Positions 20,401 through 30,042 are shown, numbered from the stretch's first letter. The stretch is 64,000 nucleotides of DNA from Chlorobiaceae bacterium (GCA_013334525.1 JAAXXK010000005.1:1-64000), one strand, 5' to 3'. The notes: generated by a model not told the origin, from the letters alone. Numbers and translations: made by a program.

Positions 20401-21945
20401 GGAGATGCACTGACGACCAACTACAACTCGCTGACGATCGGAAACCTGACCGGCGCGAACAATGTAGCCACGATCACCAGGGCAACGGTGACGCTTGCCG
20501 GCAGCAGGGCATATAACGGCGGTATGGTGTTCAATGGCTCTGATTTCGGCACGGTCAACACCGGTGTTGGAACAGAGACGCTGACGTTGACCGGGGCAGG
20601 CACCGTGGGCAGCAAAGACGTGTCGGCAGGCTCTCAGGGCCTCACGACTGGCTCGCTGGCGCTGGTCACCGCAACGGGTCTGTCCGGCAACTACCAGATT
20701 GCTGCAACCGGCAATACCGGCACCATCACCAAGGCGCATCTGACCGTAACAGCTGACAACCAGAGCAGGGAGTACGGCGACAGTAATCCGACCCTGACCA
20801 GTGTGATCAGTGGATTCATATCCGGTGAAAACGCCTCGAACATCGGCTTGACGGGAAGCGCTTCGGTGAGTACCCCGGCGACTGCAACCAGCGATGTAAT
20901 GGTCGCTGGCTACGCGATCACGCCCAGCCCAGGAGGTCTTGCGTCACCGAATTATGACTTCACGACATTTGTTCCCGGAACGCTGACGATCACCAGGGCA
21001 ACGCTGACGGTTGCAGGCTACGGCGGCAGCAGGCTTTACGGCGGGGCAAACAGCACTATCGCATACACCGGCACGTTGAGCGGCAAGAAGTTCGTGAGCG
21101 ATGATGTCTCCCTTACCTCATCAAGCATCGATGGGAGCATTACCCAAGCCAGCAACGTGAACACATACAATGGTGTGCTGACTACCGGCCTCACCGGAGC
21201 GAAAGCGGGCAACTACACGCTTGCCTCGAGCACGGGCAACCTGACGATCAATCCCGCTCCGTTGGGCGTGACGGCAAACGATGACAGCAAGGTGTACGAC
21301 GGCTCAGCCTATTCCGGCGGCAATGGAGTAACCTACAGCGGCTTCGTGAACAGCCAGGACCCCTCGGTGCTTTCCGGCACGCTGGCCTACGGTGGTTCGT
21401 CGCAGAACGCGGTCAACACGGGCGACTATGTGATCACTCCTTCCGGATTGACGAGCACGAACTACCACATCACCTTCGTCGACGGAAAACTGACCATCCA
21501 GTCGGCCATAGACGAGCCGAACCAGGTGCCGTTTGATGCGCCGCAACAGGTCGGCGATCTTATGCCGACTGGCGAAATGCCTGATCCGCTGTTCAAGATA
21601 CTGGGCGAAGACGATCTCATCAATGGAGTGACGAGCCTGACATCCACGGACGGCTCCATTCTCGTTACCATCACTTCAGATCAGGCAGAGTTGGGCTCAA
21701 CGTTCCGGTTCGTCTTGCCGGAAGCTGTCGTGAGCGGTTCACTGCCGGTTGCGGTTACGCTGGCCGATGGCAGCGCGCTTCCTTCATGGCTCAGTTTCAA
21801 TGCTGGTGACCGGAGCTTCACGGCCACCGGTATACCTGCAGGGGCGCTGCCTCTGCGATTGCTGGTCTGGCAGGGCGGGCAGACATTGAGGGTCGAAATC
21901 AATGCTGCGGTGATGTCACGCGGTTTGGCCATGAGCGGGCTGTAA
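11428..21945 (+). CDS. Giant filamentous hemagglutinin-like adhesin (TpsA), 3505 aa
   Basis: Extended signal peptide MNRIHKIVWSAVKDKWIVVSE; TPS domain (FNIGAQASVKFEQPGATSAALNRIHDLNPTQIMGKLSSNGQVFLLNQSGIIFG); GLUG motifs; YDG/MBG-like repeats; directly downstream of tpsB. Confidence 0.95.
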   Translation: MNRIHKIVWSAVKDKWIVVSEKAGATGCPIIKVGVLSLAALLCLGTPAFAIAPGELPTGGTITAGSGTIAAAGNAMTVTQTSQKLIADWNTFNIGAQASVKFEQPGATSAALNRIHDLNPTQIMGKLSSNGQVFLLNQSGIIFGKTAQVNVGGLVASSLNMADSDFLAGNYKLTNGGAAGSVVNEGSINALPGGVVALIAPQVENQGTITAEAGSAALLSGNKVTVDFVGDGLISYVVDEGAVNALAANSGLVKADGGLVVMSAEAADELTSAAVNNSGIIEARTLGDREGKIVLLSDMKTGTTSVGGTLDASAPNGGNGGFIETSGANVNIGNDALINTSSVNGNTGTWLLDPVDFIVASSGGNITGSLLGTALASNNVTIHTDAAAADTSTDKYGTSGSGTNGDIFVNDTVTWSSSRTLTLNAYRNIKVNSAISLTGSGTLSLLWGQGAAQSITANTATFTATAPINLTASSHFNTTYGLGGDMKDYTVITTKEELQAMSIAGTNYVLGNDLTLTGSFTPIGGILDNTVYVDAMNSSNPVAALTPYAFKGSFEGAGHTITSLNISSPSTTFVGMFALPFNTTTIQHIENLTISSANVTGELMVGTLAGFLGPKEIVNNVTISNCAVNGQSMVGGLAGGAAGLVENSKAFSVTVTQNSDYNTFSNIPGIGRNNGGREEYGSIGGLLGNIDGATVYNCSVSGTVTALNDSSNIGGLAGDISYSTDMGGPNQGLSYSSSSADVLVGNRLDQTNQNGNFGSVGGLVGGDWGQTISYCYSTGNVTTGWGQAGNYGLNSIGGLVGQMGRREDFPTIVPSVDHSYSTGKVTVGSVDNGVNSGGHVNNVGGLIGGIWGGSVSQSYSTGRVKEFGSNGGNIGGLIGSAGNWNNSSYNSTISNCYSLGNVVALDGAFSVGGFIGSLQSNGSPLSQISYSYSTGLVSAGGGGGIGGFIGQNNGTITNSYWDTETSGIASNGIGSGTLSGANANVTGVSTSQLMGGLQSGWDSGIWGISSTYSFPYFKWQYPSTPEVFSGTLSLPISDTLSGKTIVIAAGGQIVTSTLTAANGFYYTLVPYDTVTVGQNLLIFVNASTYSDGTTPLRANHVTYVRTDEQCTGLGLSGGTIMVTRNSTDAPLFPTIAMNSAIGSLGSNNKYKNDILYRSSGTGSGTMTLNADTLFRGKTATGISITGDVNAAGHALMLMSGGQVIQSAGKSITAGTLILVNEGISSPSFTLTNSGNTFSTLAAYSNGGNILLSDANSTLLIGSASSPAGTIDGVNVGSGTLMLNVPGAVTQSSSAPITAGTLELQGGSFNLGTASNSVGILAGSVTGNVALTDTSALTIGSFTSGLGGTVSGLNAHTASVMLDDSVSIGQASNAPITAATLQLLGGGNFDFTGVANHIGTLAGVANNLYFTNLESIIVGQVNTSEGLTATNSLTIQTTGGSSNITLNKPLSANVLGLSTSGSLSQLASGSEITAGVLELNGSGNFDLRGSNNSIANLFGDVTGNVALIDFRSLNIESFTSLFGGGPVNGLNAHNATVMLGDFAGVTQTAPITAGTLELQGGTFDLSTQANSIGILGGNVTGDVKLNDTANLLTIGSFTSLMDGSTTIAGLQAGAGSTVVLKDLHTVTQTSSAPITAGTLVLIGGTFDLSAASNEVANVAGDTTATSGSISLKGSNSNNLNIASYDGSFGGSGVEINGLATSTGTVTLINKNTVNQSSSILADKLDLLGGGDFVLNRSSNSVGTLAGNVHSASFSNSGDLVIGQVNATSGLTGSGTLELTVAGSQLSLNKGVQADKLKISGNCSVIQSSLAAITANVIDLGNSGNVTLNEQTNQIGILSGEVNGNVSVTNGGSIIIGSGIESTGLAATGTVTVVANGSSADITLDQPVNSNSPGNAVVLAAGRDFVNHFGAGGIILGGGGRWLVYSTNPANDTFGGLNSGNKAVWNATYAGNPPAGVASGNRYLFSLSPTLSVTSTNLTKTYGDDASSSVAGAYSFGALQGNFGGAIVADQIADFGTPTVTSNGSDIYAAVSGSPYTITAVKGSMTDNGYSLSFVSSGRLTVNKADYTGISGTKTYNGSAVFSNVAVAGVNGETFTVASATADIKDTTATHFESSIGTISGTNLHADPNNYNSLVVTNLTGVHNTATINKVTLTLSGSRVYDGFTTFDGVDFGTAGSISTGIGSETIALTGSGTVGFKNVALGAQSLATGGFTLNNGTNGGLAINYQIAASGNTGTFTAKPLTVTGLTADDKVYNGNDTATISGTAVFGGKVDGDELTINTGAITATFSDKNVGNNKLINLAGVVLSGGDASNYTSSGVSGLTASITQAPVTLIGTRTYNGLTSISGSIFGSIITGIGSETVTVTGAGSVGSKDASATPQSLVTTGLSLANGTGGGLGSNYKIATLGNTVVITKADYTAISGSKTYNGNADFSNVTLTGVDGETFTVQTATANGQNVADATYFLSTSGTITGNTGAALTTNYNALTIGNLTGANNLATINKATLTLTGSRAYNGQATFTFAAFTPNGYINGIGSETLRLTGTGSVGSKDVTGSPQLLTQGTLAISNGNGGGLASNYQIAASGNTGNVTKADYVTISGSKTYNGNADFTDVTLTGVASETFTVPTATANSQNVVGATTFIDTSGTITGNTGTALTTNYNPLVIGNLTGTNNVATVTRATVTLTGSRTYDGGTAFSYTAFGSHGVIEGVGSESLQLSGSGSVGSKDVAAGPQVLDATGLTLSNGSGSASNYQIAVSGNTGTIGKANYTTLIGSKSYNGNAEFTNVTLTGVNGETFTVPGATADNKDVATASSFTGTSGIFTGNTSAALTGNYNNLVLGGLTTNTATITRATVTLAGSRVYNGTAAFNGSDFGSVSTGISSEALTLTGAGSVGSKDVSGTPQGLTTGTLALANGTGGGLAANYQIAGSGNTGMVTKADYTAISGSKSYNGNVNFSNVTLTGVNGETFTVPTATANSKDVATASTFTGTGGTITGNTGDALTTNYNSLTIGNLTGANNVATITRATVTLAGSRAYNGGMVFNGSDFGTVNTGVGTETLTLTGAGTVGSKDVSAGSQGLTTGSLALVTATGLSGNYQIAATGNTGTITKAHLTVTADNQSREYGDSNPTLTSVISGFISGENASNIGLTGSASVSTPATATSDVMVAGYAITPSPGGLASPNYDFTTFVPGTLTITRATLTVAGYGGSRLYGGANSTIAYTGTLSGKKFVSDDVSLTSSSIDGSITQASNVNTYNGVLTTGLTGAKAGNYTLASSTGNLTINPAPLGVTANDDSKVYDGSAYSGGNGVTYSGFVNSQDPSVLSGTLAYGGSSQNAVNTGDYVITPSGLTSTNYHITFVDGKLTIQSAIDEPNQVPFDAPQQVGDLMPTGEMPDPLFKILGEDDLINGVTSLTSTDGSILVTITSDQAELGSTFRFVLPEAVVSGSLPVAVTLADGSALPSWLSFNAGDRSFTATGIPAGALPLRLLVWQGGQTLRVEINAAVMSRGLAMSGL
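13200..14290 (+). repeat. GLUG-type repeat block inside tpsA (about nine (I/V)GGL(A/V/I)G units)
   Basis: Recurrent IGGLVG/IGGLAG/IGGLIG plus YSTGxV motifs, roughly every 90-150 bp. Confidence 0.8.
15300..17000 (+). repeat. Degenerate beta-helix repeats inside tpsA
   Basis: Recurrent (S)APITAGTLELQGGxFDLxxxxNSIGxLxGxVTGxVxLxD...IGSFTS units. Confidence 0.7.
17614..20733 (+). repeat. Tandem about 513-525 bp YDG/MBG-type repeats inside tpsA
   Basis: ADYTxISGSKTYNGNADF... unit starts at about 17614, 18664, 19189, 19708 and 20221 (spacing 1050, 525, 519, 513 bp), each alternating with a TLTGSRxYNG half-unit. Confidence 0.9.
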
Positions 21946-21964
21946 TCATCGTTTGTTCTCCAGG

Positions 21965-22000
21965 TACGGCAGGGCTGCCTTTCAGGGGATCCCTGCCGTA
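21965..22000. other. Hairpin downstream of tpsA
   Basis: TACGGCAGGG ... CCCTGCCGTA perfect 10-bp stem. Confidence 0.5.
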
Positions 22001-22042
22001 GCCGTTTTCAGCTGTCATGGACAGCATCCAGGTAAATAAGAG

Positions 22043-22068
22043 CCGTCCCGGTACACGGGGCGGTTTTT
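22043..22068 (+). terminator. Probable intrinsic terminator of tpsA
   Basis: CCGTCCCG gtaca CGGGGCGG TTTTT. Confidence 0.7.
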
Positions 22069-22117
22069 ATGTTTCAGGCTGGAAGGATGAAATCAGTTCA
22101 GGCAGGGAAGCTGTTGA

Positions 22118-23488
22118 TTAAAGCTCCAATGCTTCAAGGGCTTCGTGGAGGCTTCGGCATCCATGGATTTTGATGGGGAGCTTCCTGATGGAGGGTTTGA
22201 GCTCGCGGGTGTTTGATTCCGGCATGACGATCGATTTGAAGCCGAGGTGGACCGCTTCGCGGATCCTGCGCTCACCGTCGCTGATGGCCCTCAGTTCGCC
22301 GGAGAGGCCGATCTCCCCGCAACAGGCAGCCGAGGGGCTGCAGGGCCTGTCCTGGAGCCCTGAGGCGATGGCAGCGGCCACGGCGAGGTCGGCTGCCGGC
22401 TCGACCAGACGGAGGCCGCCGGCGATCTTGACGAAGACGTCCTGTGCAGAGGTCTGGAACTGAAGCCGTTTTTCGAGCACGGCGAGGATGATGGCTATGC
22501 GCTTCAGGTCGAAGCCGGTGCTGATGCGCTGCGGCATGGCGTAGCCGGTCCTCGACACCAGCGCCTGGACCTCCACGAGCAGCGCCCTTGAGCCCTCGAT
22601 GCCCGCCAGCACGGCTGTGCCGGGGACGTCGGCCGTCCGGTCGGAGATGAAGAATTCCGAAGGGTTCGAGACCTCCTCCAGCCCGCTCTCCTCCATGCGG
22701 AAGACGCCTATTTCGTTGGTCGGACCGAACCGGTTCTTGACCGAGCGGATGATGCGGTACCGCTGGTACCCCTCGCCTTCGAACTGGAGCACGGTGTCCA
22801 CCATGTGTTCGAGCGCCTTGGGGCCGGCGAGCGCCCCCTCCTTGGTGATGTGACCGATGATCACGAGGATGAAGTTCTGCTCCTTGGCAGCACGGATAAG
22901 CGATGCGGCGCACTCCCTGATCTGGGTGATGGTGCCTGCCGAGCTCTGGTAGTCGGTAGAGTAGACGGTCTGTATCGAATCGACAATTACCAGTGCTGGC
23001 TGTTCGTTGCCGATGGAGTCGAGGATCCGTTCAAGGCCGACTTCGGAGACGAGCCTGAGGTTCGGCGCCTTGATGCCGAGCCGCTTTGCCCGTTCGCGTA
23101 TCTGGTTGGGGGACTCCTCACCGGCGATGTAGAGCACTTTTTTCCCGGCAAGCCGAGGTGCAAGCTGGATCATGAGCGTCGACTTGCCGATGCCCGGCTC
23201 ACCGCCAACAAGGATGGCCGAGGCCTCCATCAGCCCGCCGCCGAGCACGCGGTCGAGTTCGCCGATGCCGGTCAGGATGCGGTGAAAGTCGGATGATGAT
23301 GGATCGTCGAGGTTCTGCACGGCCGGAAGCGAGCCCGAGGGGCGCTTTTTGCGTTGTTTCGACTCATCCGTTTCTTCGTGGGTTTCGACGAGGGTACCCC
23401 AGCTCTGGCATTCAAAGCAACGTCCCTGGTATTTCACCGATACGGCCCCGCAGGCTGAGCAGACGTATCGGACGGCAGTTTTGGCCAT
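22118..23488 (-). CDS. radA: DNA repair protein RadA/Sms
   Basis: CSACGAVSVKYQGRCFECQSWGT zinc finger, GGEPGIGKSTL, KNRFGPTNEIGVF motif. Confidence 0.97.
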   Translation of the reverse strand: MAKTAVRYVCSACGAVSVKYQGRCFECQSWGTLVETHEETDESKQRKKRPSGSLPAVQNLDDPSSSDFHRILTGIGELDRVLGGGLMEASAILVGGEPGIGKSTLMIQLAPRLAGKKVLYIAGEESPNQIRERAKRLGIKAPNLRLVSEVGLERILDSIGNEQPALVIVDSIQTVYSTDYQSSAGTITQIRECAASLIRAAKEQNFILVIIGHITKEGALAGPKALEHMVDTVLQFEGEGYQRYRIIRSVKNRFGPTNEIGVFRMEESGLEEVSNPSEFFISDRTADVPGTAVLAGIEGSRALLVEVQALVSRTGYAMPQRISTGFDLKRIAIILAVLEKRLQFQTSAQDVFVKIAGGLRLVEPAADLAVAAAIASGLQDRPCSPSAACCGEIGLSGELRAISDGERRIREAVHLGFKSIVMPESNTRELKPSIRKLPIKIHGCRSLHEALEALEL

Positions 23489-23490
23489 AC

Positions 23491-24378
23491 TCAGAGTCCG
23501 TTGGCGCGTCGGAACGACTGCAGCGTGTTTTTCAGGAGCATGGCGATGGTCATCGGCCCGACGCCTCCGGGCACCGGGGTGATGGCCGAGGATATCAGTG
23601 AAACCTGCTCGAAATCGACGTCGCCGACGAGGCGGAAACCGCTCTTGGTCGTCGGGTCTTCGATGCGGTTGATGCCGACGTCGATGACGACCGCGCCCGG
23701 CTTGACCATCTCTGCCTTGATGAACCTCGCCATACCGATAGCAACGATGAGGATGTCGGCCTGTCGGGTGATGGATGCGATATCTTTCGTCGCGGAGTGG
23801 CAGATTGTCACGGTGCAGTTTGTGGCATCGAGCTTCTGCACCATCAGGTTCGCCATGGGCTTGCCGACGATGTTGCTGCGGCCGACCACGACACAGTGTT
23901 TGCCTTTCGTTTCGATTCCGTAGCGACAGAGCAGTTCAAGGATGCCGTTTGGCGTGCAGCTGATGTAGCACTGGTCGAGGTGGCCGAGCACCAGGTTGCC
24001 GATGTTGACCGGATGGAAGCCGTCGACATCCTTTTTCGGGTCGATGGCCAGTGTTACGGCCGTCTCGTCGATATGGGGGGGGAGCGGCTGCTGTACGAGT
24101 ATGCCGTGCACGTCGGGGTCGGCGTTGAGTTCCGCTATTTTGTCGAGGAGCAGTTGCTGGGTCGTTTCGGCTTCAAGTTCGATGACGGTCGAATTCATGC
24201 CGATCTCTTTGCAACTTTTGGCTTTATTGCGTACATAAACCTGTGACGCAGGGTCCTGGCCTACGATGATGACCACCAGGCCGGGTACTTTGCCGATTGC
24301 GGACCGGTGTTTTTCGACGCTTGATTTAAGCTCCTGCTGAAGATCCGACGATACCTTTTTTCCGTCTATGAGAACCAT
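23491..24378 (-). CDS. folD: Bifunctional methylenetetrahydrofolate dehydrogenase/cyclohydrolase
   Basis: VGQDPASQVYVRNKAKSCKEIGM; VVVGRSNIVGKPMANL; TPVPGGVGPMTIAML. Confidence 0.97.
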   Translation of the reverse strand: MVLIDGKKVSSDLQQELKSSVEKHRSAIGKVPGLVVIIVGQDPASQVYVRNKAKSCKEIGMNSTVIELEAETTQQLLLDKIAELNADPDVHGILVQQPLPPHIDETAVTLAIDPKKDVDGFHPVNIGNLVLGHLDQCYISCTPNGILELLCRYGIETKGKHCVVVGRSNIVGKPMANLMVQKLDATNCTVTICHSATKDIASITRQADILIVAIGMARFIKAEMVKPGAVVIDVGINRIEDPTTKSGFRLVGDVDFEQVSLISSAITPVPGGVGPMTIAMLLKNTLQSFRRANGL

Positions 24379-24557
24379 TGGGATTTACGGTGATGTTATG
24401 TTGCGTACAGTGTCCGGCTTTCAGTCGCCGACCGTAAAAAACGAAAGATAATGAAGATGCGTGAAAAGAGCAGGCAGTATTTCATTCCCCCATCCTCCTT
24501 TCCCCAGGATCGGCCGTGCTGCTCGGCCTGTCCAATCCCGGCAATCCATTATTGACC

Positions 24558-25097
24558 ATGTCGATCATATCCATCGGTGAAGTCCTCGTTGAGCGTGAGC
24601 TTCTTGAGGCACGCTTCAGTTGTCCCCTTGAATTGTGCCGCGGGGCCTGCTGCGTCGAGGGTGAACTGGGAGCCCCGATCGACCAGCGGGAAGAGGCGTT
24701 CCTTCAGTCCTCCGTCGAAGGGGTGCGGGATAAAATATCCGAAAAGAACCTGCGCTACATTCGTCGCCACGGATGCACGGAAGTTTATCAGGGAAGCCTC
24801 TACACAAGGACCGTCGAGGGACGCGAGTGCGTGTTCGTCCTCTATGAGGATGGGGTTGCCCTCTGTTCTGTTGAGGCAGGCAAGCCTTTGTCCTGCAGCC
24901 TGTTCCCGATCAGGGTGAGAAAAAAGTTCGGATTGGACTATCTTGTCTACGAACAGCATGCCATGTGCCGTGAAGCCCGCCGGAAGGGCGCCGAACAGAA
25001 TGTCAGGCTTGTCGATTTCGTGGGCCCCTCACTTGTGGCGCGTTACGGCAGGCAGTGGTATGAAAGTCTGTTGGAATTCGTCGATTCATCTACCTGA
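24558..25097 (+). CDS. DUF3109 family protein
   Basis: ISIGEVLVERELLEARFSCPLELCRGACCVEGELGAPI; ORF opens at 24516 but the internal ATG at 24558 fits the family start. Confidence 0.8.
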   Translation: MSIISIGEVLVERELLEARFSCPLELCRGACCVEGELGAPIDQREEAFLQSSVEGVRDKISEKNLRYIRRHGCTEVYQGSLYTRTVEGRECVFVLYEDGVALCSVEAGKPLSCSLFPIRVRKKFGLDYLVYEQHAMCREARRKGAEQNVRLVDFVGPSLVARYGRQWYESLLEFVDSST

Positions 25098-25101
25098 GAT
25101 C

Positions 25102-26559
25102 ATGGTCGAGATCCGGCTACAACAAAGACAGAGTGCCCAGCTCTCGGCGCAGCAGGTTATCACCAGCCAGTTGCTGCAACTTCCCCTTGGACAGCTCGAA
25201 CAAAGGATTTATGACGAAGTCCAGGAGAATCCCATGCTCGAACTCGTAGAGGCACCCCGACCCGGTGAGCCCACCCTGGTCACCGACCAGCCGGCATCTT
25301 CGACCGATCCATCAGACATGTTCGATTCGGTTGCCCGTTTCGACCGTTCGACTCTGAAGGAGCGCACCGATATTCCATACAAGGGGGAGGATGCAGGCGT
25401 GCGCCAGCGCTTCAGCTCCTCCGGAGGCTCGGACGAACGATTTTTCCAGGCGATCCACCATGACTCGTTCCATGATCAGCTGCTTCGCGAACTCTCCCTG
25501 CAGGAGGGGATCGACAGGCGGGAGGTGCTCATCGCGGCCGAAATTCTCGGAAACCTCGATGGCGATGGCTACCTTACCGAGGAGCCGGGGGTTATTATCG
25601 AAGGGCTCGAACAGGCAGGCATAGAGACTGACGAAGATGAGGTTCGCGCCATACAGAAGAGGATATGGTATCTCGACCCGCCAGGCATAGCTGTAGGAAA
25701 TCTCGCCGAACGCCTGCTGGTTCAGCTCTCGGTTCACCAGGAGGAGCACGATGCAGGGGCAGTGCATACGGCTCGCACCATTTTGCGCGAGGCTTTCGAC
25801 GATTTCCTGAACAAGCGATTCGATCGGCTCCAGAAAAAGCTGGGGGTCGACAAACGGCAGCTTGAGGCGTCGATCGATGTGATCACTTCGCTTGATCCCC
25901 ACCCCGGCATTTTCGTCGACGAAGGGGGCCATTACATCTCCCCTGATTTCGTGGTTACCTATGAGAACGGCGCTTTGACGGCCGTACTCAACGACCGGAG
26001 CAGCCTGTCGGTCAGGGTTTCTGACAGTTACCGCGAGGCGCTTTCGAACCGGAAGCTTCCGAAGGCGGACAAGCAGTTCATGCGCCAGAAGCTGCAGAGG
26101 GCCAACGAATTCGCGACCGCGCTGCAGATCAGGCGCCAGACGCTTCTTAAAGTGATGGAGGCCCTGCTCGAAACCCAGGGGAAGTTTTTCATCGACGGCC
26201 CCCGATTCCTGCAGCCCCTGATCATGAAGACGGTCGCCGAGCGTACCGGGTTCGATATTTCGACCATCAGCCGGGCGGTCAACGGCAAATATGTCCAGAC
26301 CCGTTACGGGGTTTTCGAACTCAAGTACTTTTTCAGCGGCTCCCTTTCGACCGACGAGGGCGATGAGCTTTCGTCGAGGATCATCAAGCAGCAGCTCAGG
26401 GAGTTGATCGAGGCTGAGCCTCATGCTGAGCCGCTCAGTGACGACCGGCTGGCCGAGCTGCTCAGCGCCAAAGGGGTGAGGATTGCGAGGAGGACGGTTG
26501 CAAAATACCGGGAACAAATGCAAATTCCAGTTGCAAGGCTAAGAAAAAAAATAGGTTAA
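25102..26559 (+). CDS. rpoN: RNA polymerase sigma-54 factor
   Basis: [37 protein letters not shown]-terminus and RpoN box [10 protein letters not shown]; start at 25102 preferred over ORF start 24943, which overlaps the previous gene. Confidence 0.95.
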   Translation: MVEIRLQQRQSAQLSAQQVITSQLLQLPLGQLEQRIYDEVQENPMLELVEAPRPGEPTLVTDQPASSTDPSDMFDSVARFDRSTLKERTDIPYKGEDAGVRQRFSSSGGSDERFFQAIHHDSFHDQLLRELSLQEGIDRREVLIAAEILGNLDGDGYLTEEPGVIIEGLEQAGIETDEDEVRAIQKRIWYLDPPGIAVGNLAERLLVQLSVHQEEHDAGAVHTARTILREAFDDFLNKRFDRLQKKLGVDKRQLEASIDVITSLDPHPGIFVDEGGHYISPDFVVTYENGALTAVLNDRSSLSVRVSDSYREALSNRKLPKADKQFMRQKLQRANEFATALQIRRQTLLKVMEALLETQGKFFIDGPRFLQPLIMKTVAERTGFDISTISRAVNGKYVQTRYGVFELKYFFSGSLSTDEGDELSSRIIKQQLRELIEAEPHAEPLSDDRLAELLSAKGVRIARRTVAKYREQMQIPVARLRKKIG

Positions 26560-26570
26560 TCAATACGAAT

Positions 26571-27116
26571 ATGGGCCACGAAAAGCCGCAGATAAGGTCG
26601 ACCACGGTCATCGGCGTGATCAGGGACGGCAAGGCCGCTCTCGGAAGCGACGGCCAGATGACGCTTGGCAACACCGTACTGAAACATTCGACACGAAAGA
26701 TACGACGCCTTTACCAGGGACGCCTGATCGCAGGTTTTGCCGGTGCTACGGCCGATGCCGTCACCCTGCTCGACCGCTTCGAGGAGAAGCTTGAGGCATA
26801 CAGCGGCAGGCTTGAACGGTCTGCAGTGGAACTTGCCAGGGATTGGCGCACCGACAAGTACCTGCGCCGCCTTGAGGCGATGCTGGCAATTGTCAGCCCC
26901 GACAAGGCGCTGATCATATCCGGTACCGGCGACGTCATTGAACCGGAAGACGGCATCGTCGCCATCGGCAGCGGCAGCATGTACGCCCTGGCCGCAGCAA
27001 GGTCGCTGATGAAGCACACCTCGCTTTCGGCCGCCGAGATCGTCACGGAAAGCCTGAAGATCGCGGCCGACATCTGCATCTACACCAACGACCATATCGT
27101 TGTGGAAACTCTCTGA
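26571..27116 (+). CDS. hslV: ATP-dependent protease subunit HslV
   Basis: [40 protein letters not shown]. Confidence 0.97.
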   Translation: MGHEKPQIRSTTVIGVIRDGKAALGSDGQMTLGNTVLKHSTRKIRRLYQGRLIAGFAGATADAVTLLDRFEEKLEAYSGRLERSAVELARDWRTDKYLRRLEAMLAIVSPDKALIISGTGDVIEPEDGIVAIGSGSMYALAAARSLMKHTSLSAAEIVTESLKIAADICIYTNDHIVVETL

Positions 27117-27178
27117 ACGGGCCGTTTCCGGATCGCATGAACCGGCACCGCCCATTCGGCAAAAACTGAACGACCAAA

Positions 27179-28672
<1,494 letters not shown>

Positions 28673-28689
28673 GTGAAACAGGAGCATCC

Positions 28690-29133
28690 ATGAGCACCAC
28701 CAACATCCTGGTCATGAACGGCCCCAATCTTTCACGTCTCGGGAAGCGCGAGCCGGAAATATATGGCAGCCGTACCCTCGAAGACATCAATCGTGAGCTT
28801 GACGGGGCTTTTCCCGAAATCAAGTTCGGATTTTTCCAGTCTGAAGAGGAGGGGGAGTTGTTGCAGAAGCTTTTCGAAATCGAGGATCATGGCGGCTGGT
28901 CGGGGGTCGTGCTCAACGCAGGGGCCCTGACGCACTACTCCATCGCACTCCGCGACGCCATCAGCGCCGTGAAGATCCCTGTCGTTGAGGTGCATCTCTC
29001 CAACATCTATGCACGAGAGGAGTTTCGCCGTAAATCGGTCATATCGGAGGTCTGTGTCGGGGTCGTCAGCGGCTTCGGCGCCGACAGCTACCATCTCGGC
29101 GTAAGGGGCCTGATGGGTATTATCGGCTGGTAG
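28690..29133 (+). CDS. aroQ: 3-dehydroquinate dehydratase, type II
   Basis: VMNGPNLSRLGKREPEIYGSRTLEDI; LNAGALTHYSIALRDAI; EVHLSNIYAREEFRRKS. Confidence 0.95.
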   Translation: MSTTNILVMNGPNLSRLGKREPEIYGSRTLEDINRELDGAFPEIKFGFFQSEEEGELLQKLFEIEDHGGWSGVVLNAGALTHYSIALRDAISAVKIPVVEVHLSNIYAREEFRRKSVISEVCVGVVSGFGADSYHLGVRGLMGIIGW

Positions 29134-29136
29134 GCT

Positions 29137-30042
29137 TCATATCGAACCGGGTTCGTCAACCGGCATTGAGCTTTCTGTGTTGAGTTTCTTGATCAACGCC
29201 CGAATGTCTTCGAGGCGCCTGACATCGCTTTTCATGAGCACCGGTTTTGTCAGCGCGGCATGAAGCAGTTGCAGGGCCTCCTCCTTGCGCCCTTCGTCGA
29301 TGTAGAGAAGCGCCAGTTCATGATAGTGCCTTATGGCTCGGGGATTGATGCTGATTGCCTTCTTGAAGGCTTGTTCCGACGCCTTGCGGTTTCCTTCAGG
29401 CATACCGCCGATGAAGGTGCTGCCGACAATACGGCTGAACCACCCTATGTTCGATATCTGATGATGGTATGAGCCCAGGATGGACCACGCCACATCGTCA
29501 TGCGGATTCAGGGCAAGAGCCTTGTCGAGCTCATGTTTGATCTCTCCAGCCCTTCTCACTTTTTCCTTTGCCCCAATTTTGTCGGCCTTGAGGGCCAGCG
29601 ATGCGGCAAGCCAGGTATGGCCGCCGGCGTTGGTGCTGTCGAGCGCTACCGATTTGCGCGCGTAATCGACCGCCCTGTTGTAGTAGGGTATCCGCTTTGC
29701 GCTTTCAGAGGGGCTTATCGACTCGGCGATGGTGATGTTCAGCCTGGCGAGCTTCCAGAAGAGGTCTGCGCTCTCCGGGCCGGTTTCGAGCATACATTTG
29801 TAGAGCGAGTCGGCTGTGGAGTAATTGAGCGACATGAAGGCATTGTCGGCAGCGGTAAGCGATGTGGCTGGAGCAGGGGCAGGCGCCGCAACGGGTGCCC
29901 CTGTTGTTTTGGTTTTGCGAACCGCGCATTCATCATCTGCGGGGAGTGCCGGCAACAGCGCCAGAGCAATGATGACGATCTTCGAATGCCTTGAAAAACC
30001 TTTACGTAAACGGATCATCAGGAAAGAGTTCATTTGAACCAT
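29137..30042 (-). CDS. TPR repeat protein, probably exported
   Basis: Hydrophobic N-terminus and TPR-like helical repeats (YNRAVDYARKSVALDSTNAGGHTWLAASLALK). Confidence 0.75.
   Translation of the reverse strand: MVQMNSFLMIRLRKGFSRHSKIVIIALALLPALPADDECAVRKTKTTGAPVAAPAPAPATSLTAADNAFMSLNYSTADSLYKCMLETGPESADLFWKLARLNITIAESISPSESAKRIPYYNRAVDYARKSVALDSTNAGGHTWLAASLALKADKIGAKEKVRRAGEIKHELDKALALNPHDDVAWSILGSYHHQISNIGWFSRIVGSTFIGGMPEGNRKASEQAFKKAISINPRAIRHYHELALLYIDEGRKEEALQLLHAALTKPVLMKSDVRRLEDIRALIKKLNTESSMPVDEPGSI

Noticed and set aside
13200-20733. Possible CRISPR or satellite array
   Set aside because: Repeats are in-frame coding units with protein-level conservation inside tpsA, not short direct repeats with spacers
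19030-20739. Long minus-strand ORFs (164 and 229 aa) antisense to tpsA repeats
   Set aside because: They mirror the tandem repeats on the opposite strand (for example RQRHVAEV, LAAADG recurring) and arise from codon bias; no family resemblance
25312-26523. 403-aa minus-strand ORF antisense to rpoN
   Set aside because: Fully antisense to a clear sigma-54 gene
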